NCBI RefSeq assembly: GCF_009765905.1
Contig: NZ_LMUO01000006.1
Coordinates: 298,676 to 362,675, forward strand
Length of the DNA stretch: 64,000 bases
Origin: Mucilaginibacter sp. L196
GTDB lineage: Bacteria > Bacteroidota > Bacteroidia > Sphingobacteriales > Sphingobacteriaceae
Direction: 5' to 3'
Below, piece by piece: positions 47,222 through 56,685 of this stretch; the first letter of the stretch is position 1; each line of letters starts with the position of its first letter. Made by a program: the position numbers and the translations under genes. The notes under the pieces are model-generated. The model was not told the DNA's origin. It searched no databases and saw only the letters and a list, made by a program, of their open reading frames with translations.

Positions 47222-48730
47222 TTATTTCAGCATAAACACCTGTGAAGGGAAATTTGTATCATTATACACTTCTTTCAAGCCGATCACTTTATCAGTAGTA
47301 TCAAACGCCATTATTTGGCGGGTATTGCTGTTATAGCCGGGCCATTGCGGTAAGGTGGCGATGTTGGGATTTCCTGTTTTGATGAACGCTACCCAGGCGC
47401 CGTGCATGTTAATGGTTAGTTGCTTTTTGGCGCTATCGGTTATTGAATTTACATCGCGGGTATTCCAGATGTATTGTAGTTCCTGGGCGTGCCTGGCGCC
47501 GAAGGGTTTGCCATCGTCATACTTAAAACGATACACCCACACCGGGATGTTATTTTGCACCAGTACTTTTGCAAAGCGGTACGAATGCATTTGGTACATG
47601 TATTGCGTAAGTACTTTTACCCCGGCCGCATAAGGCGAATCTGTTTTTAATTGCTGATGATATTTGGCATAAACCATCGGGTAATCGTCACCAAATAATG
47701 ATCTTAAATAAGCAGCGTTATTTCTATCCAAATCTTCATTACGGTAAAAAAACAATGCCGCTTCATATTCGTTTGTACCGATGAGCGCTTTTATACGTGG
47801 GAAGCGGTCACTTGCAGCATATTTATAACCATCCTCTTTAATCACTTCGCCATCATAAACCGGGCCGAAGAAGGAATTACCGCCAATACCTTCGCAAACA
47901 ATACCCTGTATCTTCATGATAGAATCAGCGGGCATCGTTAACAGCTTCAAAGCGTCATGTGGACCAAGGCCCATCTGGTGCAAAATGCGCATTCGCTCGT
48001 TTTTAGCGGTTACGGTATCCCTGATGCATTGCACCGAACCGCTTTCAGCAATGTATTGACTAAACAATCCTTTTGATTGTGGCGATACCAGTACAGCACT
48101 GATGAGCTTCGCCCCTGCCGATTCGCCCATGATGGTTACACGTTGTGGGTCGCCGCCAAAAGCTGGAATATTTTTGTTGATCCACTTTAAAGCCGCGATC
48201 ACATCCAGCACACTACAGTTCCCGGATTCGGCATAACGCCTATTAACATCGCCCAAATACAAAAACCCGAATGCGCCCAAACGATAATTAATGGTGACGG
48301 TAACAATATCGTCTTTATCAGCAAAAGCGTGGCCGTTCATTCCTTTGCCTGAGCCGCTGGTCATGCTGCCGCCATGTACCCAAACTACTACCGCGCGTTT
48401 ATGGTTATCGGCTTTTGGGGTGTAGATATTTAATGAAAGGCAATCTTCGGAACCTATTATTTTATTGCCTGATGTTTGCGTGGCTACCTGTCCAAATTTT
48501 GTTGCAGATAAAGTATCGGCCCATGAGGAGTGACCGGCAGGCGGCATAAACCTTAAGTTACCAACTGGTGGCGCGGCATAAGGTATGCCTTTAAAAACCT
48601 GTATTTTATTTTCTGTTAAACCGAGGATGTACCCCTTATCAGTTTTAACTACAGGGTTGTTTTGGGCAGATACTTTGCAAACAGTACAAATGGTCAGCAA
48701 TAGAACAACAAACCTGATTTTTAAAAGCAT
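47222..48730 (-). CDS. Type B carboxylesterase (secreted)
   Basis: 502 residues. Signal peptide (ends CTVCKVSAQ), then the carboxylesterase fold with the opening VFKGIPYAAPPVGNLRF, the oxyanion-hole Gly pair in VWVHGGSMTSGSG, the nucleophile Ser in TIMGESAGAKLIS, the acidic residue in GTNEYEAALF and the catalytic His in GARHAQELQYIW. The triad is complete. Substrates of this family range widely across esters and cannot be set here. It starts 4 nt after the amidohydrolase gene, so they are co-transcribed. Confidence 0.93.
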   Translation of the reverse strand: MLLKIRFVVLLLTICTVCKVSAQNNPVVKTDKGYILGLTENKIQVFKGIPYAAPPVGNLRFMPPAGHSSWADTLSATKFGQVATQTSGNKIIGSEDCLSLNIYTPKADNHKRAVVVWVHGGSMTSGSGKGMNGHAFADKDDIVTVTINYRLGAFGFLYLGDVNRRYAESGNCSVLDVIAALKWINKNIPAFGGDPQRVTIMGESAGAKLISAVLVSPQSKGLFSQYIAESGSVQCIRDTVTAKNERMRILHQMGLGPHDALKLLTMPADSIMKIQGIVCEGIGGNSFFGPVYDGEVIKEDGYKYAASDRFPRIKALIGTNEYEAALFFYRNEDLDRNNAAYLRSLFGDDYPMVYAKYHQQLKTDSPYAAGVKVLTQYMYQMHSYRFAKVLVQNNIPVWVYRFKYDDGKPFGARHAQELQYIWNTRDVNSITDSAKKQLTINMHGAWVAFIKTGNPNIATLPQWPGYNSNTRQIMAFDTTDKVIGLKEVYNDTNFPSQVFMLK

Positions 48731-48734
48731 GGGA

Positions 48735-49904
48735 TTAAATTAACCGTTTAACTTTTGATTCGGGTGTTAAATTTAGGCCATTAACATTGGTTATTAAATT
48801 TAGGCCGGGGGTTTTGCCGGTTTCTAATGTTCCTTTTTCTTCGTGGATACCTAAAAATTTGGCGCCGTTTATAGTGGCCCATTCCATTAATTTAGCGGTA
48901 CTGATAGCCGGGTATTTATGCTGTATGGTTTGCATTTCACTTAAAATGCTTAAGCCATGGTTTGATGCAAGGCTATCGGTACCCAGGGTGATGTTAAAGC
49001 CCTGACCAACAAAAAGATCGATCTTAGGTAATTTTTGTTCGATATAAAGATTGGCATTGGGGCAAAAGCACCAGTTTATTTTACGGTCGAAACGTTTAAG
49101 GAAATAAATGTCTTTTAAATTTGTGCAGGTATTATGCACAAATAATATTTCTTGCTTATTGGTTAAAAGCGGAACTATGGATTGCATGGAGTTACGGGCC
49201 TGTGGCTTAAAGTGGCTTATATCCATACCAAAGTATTCATACAGCTCTGTAAACGTGCCTTGTTTATACCTGAAAAACTTATTTTCATCATCACACTCCT
49301 GGTTATGGATGCTCAGCAGGTTGTTGTGCGTTTCGCAATATTTTTTAACCAGCCTGAATAACTCCTTTGATACCGAATATGGCGCATGTGGTGTTATGGA
49401 AACTGATTGCGGCTTAAACTCCTCCATCAGCGTTAATGCTTTCTCAAAAAGCTCGTCGGCCTTATCGGGTAAAAAGCCGAAAATTTCAACAAAGGTATGG
49501 TAGTGTAATTTGCTTTTAGCTTTAACGGCTATGGTGCTGTTGTTGTTTGATATATCGCCAACGGCTACAATACCGTTTTCATACATATCATTATCAGACT
49601 TCTCGGCAGCGGCAGTAATCAGGCTGCTATCGGTAGTGCCCCGTTGTTTGGTTATTTCTTTGATAAAATCAACCAGGCCTGTTTTGGTGGGAACTTTCCC
49701 CAACATGTGCGAAAGTTCCAGATGGCAATGGGTATTAATAAAACCGGGACAAATAATACCGCTTAATTTTTCGGGTGGGGGACTGGCATCTGATGCTGAA
49801 TCCGAGACAGAGAGAATCTTTCCACCCTCATCAACAGTAACAACTCCATTCTTAATAGGATCGGCATAAACAGGAAAAACGTAATCGGCAGTAAAACTTT
49901 TCAT
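48735..49904 (-). CDS. Amidohydrolase (ATZ/TRZ-like metal-dependent deaminase family)
   Basis: 389 residues. The metal-binding HxH is in GFINTHCHLELSHMLG, later His residues are in SITPHAPYS and LSIHNQECDDE, and the catalytic Asp is in LGTDSLASNHGLS. This pattern fits cytosolic deaminases of the guanine, S-adenosylhomocysteine or aminodeoxyfutalosine deaminase type. A role in futalosine-route menaquinone synthesis is possible, but no other men/mqn gene is nearby. It forms a two-gene unit with the carboxylesterase and is divergent from rlmN. Confidence 0.85.
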   Translation of the reverse strand: MKSFTADYVFPVYADPIKNGVVTVDEGGKILSVSDSASDASPPPEKLSGIICPGFINTHCHLELSHMLGKVPTKTGLVDFIKEITKQRGTTDSSLITAAAEKSDNDMYENGIVAVGDISNNNSTIAVKAKSKLHYHTFVEIFGFLPDKADELFEKALTLMEEFKPQSVSITPHAPYSVSKELFRLVKKYCETHNNLLSIHNQECDDENKFFRYKQGTFTELYEYFGMDISHFKPQARNSMQSIVPLLTNKQEILFVHNTCTNLKDIYFLKRFDRKINWCFCPNANLYIEQKLPKIDLFVGQGFNITLGTDSLASNHGLSILSEMQTIQHKYPAISTAKLMEWATINGAKFLGIHEEKGTLETGKTPGLNLITNVNGLNLTPESKVKRLI

Positions 49905-50045
49905 TAAATAAAACTTAGCATCTTGATATACCTTTTTTAAAACCTGTTCCGATCATTTAATAAAAATACAATTAACTTTAAGTTATTGTTTACTAATTAA
50001 ATAAAAAAGATGACTTTAAAAAAAGCAACATTTTTTTTAATTGAG

Positions 50046-50053
50046 TACCTTTG
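50046..50053 (+). promoter_or_regulatory. -7 promoter box for rlmN
   Basis: TACCTTTG, a perfect TAnnTTTG match. It lies 5 nt upstream of an in-frame GTG (50059) and inside any reading that starts at TTG 50041. A clear -33 TTG is not visible. Confidence 0.6.
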
Positions 50054-50058
50054 CAAAA

Positions 50059-51126
50059 GTGAGCACCATAAAAGAAAAAATAGACATCCGTAATATAAGC
50101 CTGCAAACCTTGCAAGAGCACTTTACCCAAATGGGAGAAAAGGGCTTTAGGGCGAAACAAGTTTACGAATGGCTTTGGAAAAAGTCATGTTTTTCTTTTG
50201 ACGATATGAGCAATATTTCAAAGGAGCTGCGTACTAAGCTGGATGATAATTTTGTAATAAATAATGTCAAAATTAACAACTCACAGTTTAGTGCTGATAA
50301 AACTATAAAAAATTCTTTTATTTTACACGATGCGCATCTGATTGAGGGTGTTTTAATTCCAACTCCCGGCCGAATGACGGCTTGTGTATCCTCTCAGGTG
50401 GGATGTAGCCTTACCTGTAAATTTTGTGCTACAGGATATATGGAGCGCAAACGCAACCTAAATCCCGATGAAATTTATGATCAGGTAGTGCTCATTAGCA
50501 AACAAGCACAAGAAAATTATGGCATCCCTTTAAGCAATATTGTTTACATGGGTATGGGCGAACCTTTGCTGAACTACAAAAATGTGATGGACTCGATTGA
50601 GAAGATCACCAGCGAAGATGGCCTGAACATGGCTGCGAAAAGAATCACGGTATCAACCGCAGGCATCGCCAAAATGATTAAAAAACTAGGAGATGACGAG
50701 GTGAAATTTAACCTTGCGCTTAGCTTGCATGCTGCAAACGACGAAAAACGCAACACCATAATGCCGATAAATGAGCAAAACTCGTTAAAAGCATTAGCAG
50801 AAGCCCTGAAATACTACTACGCCAAAACCAAAAACCCGGTTACTTACGAGTACATTGTTTTTGATGGTTTTAACGATACCATACAGGATGCCATTGAATT
50901 GGCCAAGTTTTGCAAGCACCTGCCCTGCAAAGTGAACATCATTGAATATAACCCTATCGCTTTCGCCAACTTTATTAACGCAGGTGAGGATAAGATTGAG
51001 AAATTTGCTGATTACCTGAAGAGTCAGGGTGTAAATACCCATCTGCGCCGCAGCCGCGGTAAGGATATTGATGCTGCTTGCGGGCAATTGGCAATTAAGG
51101 ATAAAGCGGCGTCTGTTCAGGAATAA
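50059..51126 (+). CDS. rlmN: 23S rRNA (adenine-C2)-methyltransferase RlmN
   Basis: 355 residues from the GTG at 50059 (MSTIKEKIDIRN); an in-frame TTG at 50041 would add 6 residues but lies upstream of the -7 promoter box. The radical-SAM motif is CSLTCKFCATGYMERKRNL, with the first catalytic Cys near VSSQVGCSLTC, and the second, methyl-carrying Cys is in AACGQLA at the C-terminus. It methylates A2503 of 23S rRNA and A37 of some tRNAs. No ATG occurs early enough to keep the conserved N-terminus, so a non-ATG start is required. Confidence 0.94.
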   Translation: MSTIKEKIDIRNISLQTLQEHFTQMGEKGFRAKQVYEWLWKKSCFSFDDMSNISKELRTKLDDNFVINNVKINNSQFSADKTIKNSFILHDAHLIEGVLIPTPGRMTACVSSQVGCSLTCKFCATGYMERKRNLNPDEIYDQVVLISKQAQENYGIPLSNIVYMGMGEPLLNYKNVMDSIEKITSEDGLNMAAKRITVSTAGIAKMIKKLGDDEVKFNLALSLHAANDEKRNTIMPINEQNSLKALAEALKYYYAKTKNPVTYEYIVFDGFNDTIQDAIELAKFCKHLPCKVNIIEYNPIAFANFINAGEDKIEKFADYLKSQGVNTHLRRSRGKDIDAACGQLAIKDKAASVQE

Positions 51127-51134
51127 ATCCAATA

Positions 51135-51235
51135 ATTCCTTTTGTCATTCTGAGGAACGAAGAATCTATCCGCCAATTTACAAACGATGAGTCTATCGAT
51201 AGATTCTTCACTGCGTTCAGAATGACAAATAGGAA
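51135..51235. repeat. Family A palindromic repeat, copy A4
   Basis: Arms TTTGTCATTCTGAG...GAAGAATCTATC and GATAGATTCTTC...TCAGAATGACAAA, extended outward by TTCCT/AGGAA. The interior contains CGCCAAT, as in copy A6, rather than the GGTGTAAACTACTT of other copies. It lies between rlmN and comF. Confidence 0.75.
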
Positions 51236-51274
51236 GAACTTTTTATTCTTTAAATTTCTTCCTAATTTCATTGC

Positions 51275-51973
51275 GTGAAATTATCGCGCAGTTATATTGC
51301 TGATTTTGTTGGGTTGCTTTTTCCGCAGCTTTGTCCGGCTTGCGGGGAGGCTTTGATGGCTAATGAGCATGTTATTTGTACTAGTTGCCAGTATAGTTTG
51401 CCGCTTACTAATTTCCATTTACAGCCTGATAATATTGTGGCACGCCAATTTTGGGGTAAGGTTAATGTACAGGCAGCTTATGCATTGTACTACTTTACTA
51501 AAGGTGGTAAGGTGCAGAACCTGGTGCATCATCTTAAGTATAAGGGTATGCAGCAAATAGGGCATGCGGTGGGTAATATTGCCGGGGTACAGTTGGTGAA
51601 GAATGAGATTTTTTATTCGGCGGATGTTATTATTCCGGTCCCGTTGCACAAAAAGCGACTGAAGCAGCGAGGCTATAACCAAAGCACCTGCTTTGCTGAT
51701 GGGTTGGCACATAAACTAAACGCAGTGGTTGATGTTACCAGCCTGATACGCACCCGCGCTACGGAAACTCAAACGAAAAAAGGGCGCTTTACCCGGTTTG
51801 AGAACATGCAGGAAGTTTTCATGATCACTGACCCTGAAAAACTAAAAAACAAACACATTTTATTGGTGGATGATATTGTAACAACCGGTTCAACACTTGA
51901 AGCTTGTGCTGTGGAGTTGCTAAAGATTGATGGTGTAAGGCTAAGTATTGCTACCATCGCCTATGCGGAATAA
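51275..51973 (+). CDS. ComF-family phosphoribosyltransferase-like protein
   Basis: 232 residues from a GTG start; no ATG lies before the conserved N-terminus. A zinc-ribbon-like pair of CxxC motifs (LCPACGEAL, CTSCQYS) is followed by a phosphoribosyltransferase fold with the PRPP-binding loop ILLVDDIVTTGSTLEACA. The family includes ComF, needed for DNA uptake in several naturally competent bacteria, but its biochemical role is not settled. It follows rlmN with 148 bp between, which contain repeat A4, and is convergent with the histidine kinase gene at 30 bp. Confidence 0.92.
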   Translation: MKLSRSYIADFVGLLFPQLCPACGEALMANEHVICTSCQYSLPLTNFHLQPDNIVARQFWGKVNVQAAYALYYFTKGGKVQNLVHHLKYKGMQQIGHAVGNIAGVQLVKNEIFYSADVIIPVPLHKKRLKQRGYNQSTCFADGLAHKLNAVVDVTSLIRTRATETQTKKGRFTRFENMQEVFMITDPEKLKNKHILLVDDIVTTGSTLEACAVELLKIDGVRLSIATIAYAE

Positions 51974-52003
51974 TTTAGTTAAGGTTGGACTTACCTCAAT
52001 AAA

Positions 52004-55000
52004 TTACACTTTCTGGTATCTGCTCAGTTTCTCAAACAGTGTTTTAGGGTCGAATGGTTTTAGGATAAAATCATTCATGCCGGCGCTATCCATCTGGTTA
52101 ATTTCACTGTTAAGCATTGATGCAGTTAATGCAACAATAGGTAATTGTTGGAAGTAAGCTTCAGGTTTGGCGCGTATAAGCTGGGTGGCTTCAAGCCCGC
52201 CCATAACAGGCATATGTATGTCCATTAATACAACATCATAGTTCATATTGCTTACAATTTTCTCAACAGCTTCTTCGCCATTTTCGGCAAAATCAGCCTG
52301 GGCACCCCATTTTTGCAGTACTTTATTAACCAATATCCGGTTAATCTGATTATCGTCAACTACAAGTATATTTAAGCGAAGTCCTATTTCCATTTTGTCG
52401 TTAGTGATATTGGTATGATGTTTAGCTTTATTAAACGTAATAATAAACCAAAAGGTTGATCCCTGCCCTAAAACACTATCAACGTTTATTCTTGAATCAT
52501 GTAACTCAACTAAACGTTTACTGATCGCGAGGCCTAAACCTGTACCGCCATATTTTCGGGTGGTATCTGCTTCAGCTTGTTTGAACGACTCAAATATTGT
52601 GCCTAGTTTATCATTTGCTATCCCAATACCGGTATCAGTAACCGCAAATCGTATGCGAATATTACTGTTGGTTTCCTCTAAAACCCTTAAATCTATGGTT
52701 ACGCCACCTTTGTCTGTAAATTTAATAGCATTGTTTACCAGGTTTAAAAGTACTTGTACCAGCCTTGCGCTATCTGCTATAATAAACTCCGGGAGAGCCC
52801 CGTCAATTGTTTCTTTTAGGTAGATGTTGTTTTCACTTACCTTGTATTGCATAGAATTCACCACGCGATGAACCATTTCGCGCAGATTAACCTCAGCTTT
52901 TTCTAACTCAATGTTGCCTGTTTCTATCTTGGTAAAATCAAGCACATCATTTATCAGGGTCATTAAATTTTCTGCTGAAAATTTAAGTATATCCAGGTTT
53001 TCCTTTTGTGATTCTAAAGGATCATTATCAATCAATAAACGCGACATACCGATAACCGCGTTTAAAGGTGTGCGTATCTCGTGGCTCATTACAGATATAA
53101 ACATATCCTTGGCCCTGTTTAATTGCAGGGCCTGTTCTTTAGCCGAGATCAGCTCCAGCTCAATCTTCTTTTTTGAGGTGATGTCGATAATAACCTCAAT
53201 ATATTTATCAACCTCACCCTCCGGAGTTAAAATAACCGAGTTTATTACGGAGATCCATAACGGTTGCCCATCTTTTCGATAAGCCAACAAATCAACCTCA
53301 AAGGATTGTTTATTTTGAGATAACCGCCGGGCCCGTTCAATAATCGACACATCGGTAAGCTCTCCTTTTAAGGTATCGCCCAAATGCTTGTCTTTAACAT
53401 CATTTATATTATACCCGGTAATTTTCTCAAATGCACTATTTATCCACTCCACATCGCCGTTGCGGTTATTTATAACAACCCCGCTGGTGGTGCTGCTGGC
53501 TACTAATGAGAGTAACTTTAATTGTTCCTCGGCAGTTTTACGTTCAGTAATATCAACAGCTACTGTTATTTGGCGCTCAACCTCACCCATTTCATTCAGC
53601 AGCGGGCTATTTGATAAATATGCCCAAATTGGGGTGCCATCCTTGCGATATATTTTCAGTTCAAGTTCATAAGGCTTCTTTTGCTTAACTGCCTCTACCG
53701 CTTTGTTAAAATCTTCGACATTGCTGTCTTTACCCATCAGTCTTTTGCCAAGGGCTTTTCCTCGCATTTCATCCAGCGTGTAACCCAATATACGTTCCAG
53801 CGCCTCATTCATCCAGATCACTTTGCCATCTTTATCACGTATTAACGTACCGCTTGGTGATTTGCGGGCCGCGAATGACAATATATCAAGCTCTTTTTCC
53901 GCATTCTTACGCAATGTAATATCTACTACTATACGGATGAACTTATCAATTTTGCCTTCGGAATTATGCACAACCGAATTGATTACAGAGACCCAGATCG
54001 ACTTACCATCTTTACGGCATACCAACAAATCAGCCTGGTACGACTCTTTTTTGCTAATAGCTAAATCTAATTTTTGTTTCTGTTCAGGAGTGGGTATTCC
54101 GTTTAGCACATCGCGTAAACGCTTATCTTTTACATCGTTTAAGTTATATCCTGTTATTTTCTCAAACGATTCATTTGTCCAGATTATCTGATCATCAGCA
54201 TTACTTATAACCACCCCATTGTGAACTTTACTGGCCACAAGCGACAATTGTTCAAGCTCTGCCAACAACTTCTTCTGATAAGTTATATCGCGGCCGCTGG
54301 CATACCATTTACCTTCTTTTGTAATTGCGCACCAACCTATCCACTTTACCTGATTATCAGCTGTAACTGTTTCGGTTTCAATCTCAAATGCTCGCTTAGA
54401 TGTTATTGCTTTTTCAATAGTCGGTACAAATTGCTCACGGTTCTGGCCAACAACAAATTGCCATAACGATTGGCCAATGGCCTGTTGTGGTGTGTAACCT
54501 AACACGCTTTCTATCGCATCGTTTATCAATTCAATGTTGGAGTCTCTGTCGGCAATCAAATGAATCTCGGGCGAACTGTTAAATAAGCGGTAAAAATCTT
54601 TGTGGACCGTTAGGGATGCTTCAAGCTCCTCTTTCTGTTTTTTTAATAATAGATGCGACATTACTTCATCAGCAAGTGTGCGCAGGGCATCTTTTTGTTC
54701 GTCGGTAAGTTTTCTGGGGACACGGTCAATAACACATAGGGAGCCTAAGTGATGCCCGTTGGGGTCAATAAGCGGTGCGCCTGCATAAAACCTGATATTA
54801 GGCGCACCGGTTACTAATACATTATTTTTAAATAAGTCGCTTTCAAGCGCATCATTTACTTCAAGTATTTTATCGTCAAGAATGGTGTAGTGGCAAAAAG
54901 CATCAGCGCGTGGCGTTTCAGCTGCATCTAACCCAACTTTTGACTTAAACCATTGCCTGCCTTCATCAATTAATGAAATAAGGGCAATAGGAACCTGGCA

Positions 55001-55126
55001 TATATAAGATGCCAAGCGTGTTATCGCGTCATACTCCTTCTCGGGCAATGTATCAAGTACATTGTAGGAATTTAGCGCCGTTAAGCGTTCATTCTCATCA
55101 CCCGAAGAAGTTGTTGTTTTGGTCAC
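52004..55126 (-). CDS. Hybrid sensor histidine kinase: GAF, four PAS, kinase core, receiver
   Basis: 1040 residues, no signal peptide or membrane helix, so a cytosolic sensor. Order: GAF (about 12-165, FCHYTILDDKILEVNDA, GAPNIRFYAGAPLID), four PAS/PAC units (about 178-660; three repeat nearly the same text, such as EKITGYNLNDVKDK and EKITGYNINDVKDK, so they arose by duplication), HisKA with phospho-acceptor His in FISVMSHEIRTPLNAVIG (about 672), the ATPase domain (VLLNLVNNAIKFTDKG; YGGTGLGLAISKRL), and a receiver (about 918-1040) with its Asp in VVLMDIHMPVMGG. There is no output domain. The GTG start lies 9 nt after glyA, so the two share a transcript. Confidence 0.93.
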   Translation of the reverse strand: MTKTTTSSGDENERLTALNSYNVLDTLPEKEYDAITRLASYICQVPIALISLIDEGRQWFKSKVGLDAAETPRADAFCHYTILDDKILEVNDALESDLFKNNVLVTGAPNIRFYAGAPLIDPNGHHLGSLCVIDRVPRKLTDEQKDALRTLADEVMSHLLLKKQKEELEASLTVHKDFYRLFNSSPEIHLIADRDSNIELINDAIESVLGYTPQQAIGQSLWQFVVGQNREQFVPTIEKAITSKRAFEIETETVTADNQVKWIGWCAITKEGKWYASGRDITYQKKLLAELEQLSLVASKVHNGVVISNADDQIIWTNESFEKITGYNLNDVKDKRLRDVLNGIPTPEQKQKLDLAISKKESYQADLLVCRKDGKSIWVSVINSVVHNSEGKIDKFIRIVVDITLRKNAEKELDILSFAARKSPSGTLIRDKDGKVIWMNEALERILGYTLDEMRGKALGKRLMGKDSNVEDFNKAVEAVKQKKPYELELKIYRKDGTPIWAYLSNSPLLNEMGEVERQITVAVDITERKTAEEQLKLLSLVASSTTSGVVINNRNGDVEWINSAFEKITGYNINDVKDKHLGDTLKGELTDVSIIERARRLSQNKQSFEVDLLAYRKDGQPLWISVINSVILTPEGEVDKYIEVIIDITSKKKIELELISAKEQALQLNRAKDMFISVMSHEIRTPLNAVIGMSRLLIDNDPLESQKENLDILKFSAENLMTLINDVLDFTKIETGNIELEKAEVNLREMVHRVVNSMQYKVSENNIYLKETIDGALPEFIIADSARLVQVLLNLVNNAIKFTDKGGVTIDLRVLEETNSNIRIRFAVTDTGIGIANDKLGTIFESFKQAEADTTRKYGGTGLGLAISKRLVELHDSRINVDSVLGQGSTFWFIITFNKAKHHTNITNDKMEIGLRLNILVVDDNQINRILVNKVLQKWGAQADFAENGEEAVEKIVSNMNYDVVLMDIHMPVMGGLEATQLIRAKPEAYFQQLPIVALTASMLNSEINQMDSAGMNDFILKPFDPKTLFEKLSRYQKV

Positions 55127-55135
55127 TTTAGATTT

Positions 55136-56425
55136 TTAATCCAACGCCTTGTTATGCTTGTATAAGGGAAAATCTTCCATCAATTTGTGTACCCTTTTAC
55201 GTATTTTTTTGATTGAATTTTCATTTTCCGGGTCCGCGATAACCGCGTCTATCAGCTCCACAATGTGTTCCATGTGTTTTTCTTTCATACCACGGGTGGT
55301 GATAGCCGCTGTACCTACACGTATTCCAGAGGTAACAAATGGTGATTTATCATCATAAGGCACCATGTTTTTATTGATGGTGATGTCGGCAGTAACCAAA
55401 GCATTCTCAGCTGCTTTACCGGTAACGTTTTTATTGCGCAGATCGATCAGGATCAAATGATTGTCGGTTCCACCAGACACAATTTCATAACCACGGTCAA
55501 TAAATGCTTTAGCCATAGCTGATGCATTCTTTTTAACCTGTATTATGTACTTCATGTAGTCCTCACTCAAAGCTTCGCCGAAGGCAATAGCTTTTGCCGC
55601 GATGATATGCTCAAGCGGGCCACCTTGTATGCCCGGGAAAACGGCCATATCTAATAAATTAGACATCATGCGAATTTCGCCTTTTGGTGTTTTGATGCCC
55701 CATGGGTTTTCAAAATCTTTACCTAATAAAATCAGGCCGCCACGCGGGCCGCGTAATGTTTTATGTGTAGTTGTAGTAACTATATGGCAATGCGGCAGCG
55801 GATCTGTTAATAAACCGCGTGCTATTAAACCTGCAGGGTGCGAAATATCAGCCAAAACAAGCGCGCCAATTTCATCAGCTACTTTGCGTATAAATTCGTA
55901 ATCCCAATCACGCGAGTAAGCCGAAGCACCGCAAATGATCATTTTGGGTTTTTCTTTTAAGGCAACCTTTTTAAGCTGGTCATAATCAACATAACCTGTG
56001 TCTTTACGAACTCCGTAAAAATGAGGGTCATATAATTTACCTGAGTAATTTACTGCTGAACCATGGGTTAAGTGACCACCATGTGAAAGGTCGAAACCTA
56101 ATATTTTGTCGCCTGGCTGCAGGCATGCCAGCATTACTGCCGCATTAGCTTGTGCGCCTGAGTGTGGTTGCACATTTGCCCACTCCGCGTTAAACAATTG
56201 TTTAGCGCGCTCAATGGCAATAGTTTCAATTTCATCAACCACCTGGCAGCCACCATAATAGCGTTTACCTGGTAAGCCTTCGGCATATTTATTGGTTGCT
56301 ACTGAACCTGCAGCTTCCATTACCTGCCGGCTTACAAAGTTTTCAGATGCGATTAGTTCAATACCTTCTTCCTGGCGTTGTTGCTCTTCGTCTAACAGCT
56401 TAAATATTAGTTTGTCTCTTTTCAT
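55136..56425 (-). CDS. glyA: Serine hydroxymethyltransferase
   Basis: 429 residues. Typical SHMT with [19 protein letters not shown] at the N-terminus, [18 protein letters not shown], and the PLP-binding Lys in [15 protein letters not shown]. It interconverts serine and glycine and makes 5,10-methylenetetrahydrofolate. Together with sdaA it covers two routes of serine use in this window. It is the upstream gene of a two-gene unit with the hybrid kinase. Confidence 0.98.
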   Translation of the reverse strand: MKRDKLIFKLLDEEQQRQEEGIELIASENFVSRQVMEAAGSVATNKYAEGLPGKRYYGGCQVVDEIETIAIERAKQLFNAEWANVQPHSGAQANAAVMLACLQPGDKILGFDLSHGGHLTHGSAVNYSGKLYDPHFYGVRKDTGYVDYDQLKKVALKEKPKMIICGASAYSRDWDYEFIRKVADEIGALVLADISHPAGLIARGLLTDPLPHCHIVTTTTHKTLRGPRGGLILLGKDFENPWGIKTPKGEIRMMSNLLDMAVFPGIQGGPLEHIIAAKAIAFGEALSEDYMKYIIQVKKNASAMAKAFIDRGYEIVSGGTDNHLILIDLRNKNVTGKAAENALVTADITINKNMVPYDDKSPFVTSGIRVGTAAITTRGMKEKHMEHIVELIDAVIADPENENSIKKIRKRVHKLMEDFPLYKHNKALD

Positions 56426-56505
56426 GCGATGGGTTAAAAACGCCGCTAAGTTAGCAAAAAATCCTCTTTTTTGATAGTTAAGTAATTAGATGTTAGCCAT
56501 TATTA

Positions 56506-56538
56506 AACAAAAAAGGCAGGAATTTGTGTTCCTGCCTT
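56506..56538 (-). terminator. Terminator after the FtsX-type permease gene
   Basis: On the minus strand AAGGCAGGAA pairs with TTCCTGCCTT around a 6-nt loop, followed by a run of T. It separates the permease gene and the family A repeat from glyA. Confidence 0.85.
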
Positions 56539-56556
56539 GCATGTATTTTATTGGCT

Positions 56557-56630
56557 TTGTCATTCTGAGGAACGAAGAATCTGTAAAGTAGTTTACCCCA
56601 GTACAGATTCTTCGTTCCTCAGAATGACAA
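56557..56630. repeat. Family A palindromic repeat, copy A5
   Basis: Nearly perfect arms CTTTGTCATTCTGAGGAACG and CGTTCCTCAGAATGACAAGG with AGAATCTGTA/TACAGATTCT continuing inward. The interior AAGTAGTTTACCCCAG is the reverse complement of the A1/A2 interior, so this copy is inverted relative to them. Confidence 0.8.
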
Positions 56631-56685
56631 GGTGGGGAAAGAATTTGTCAGACTTACGAAGTTTTAAAAACTTCGATTTCTTTAA

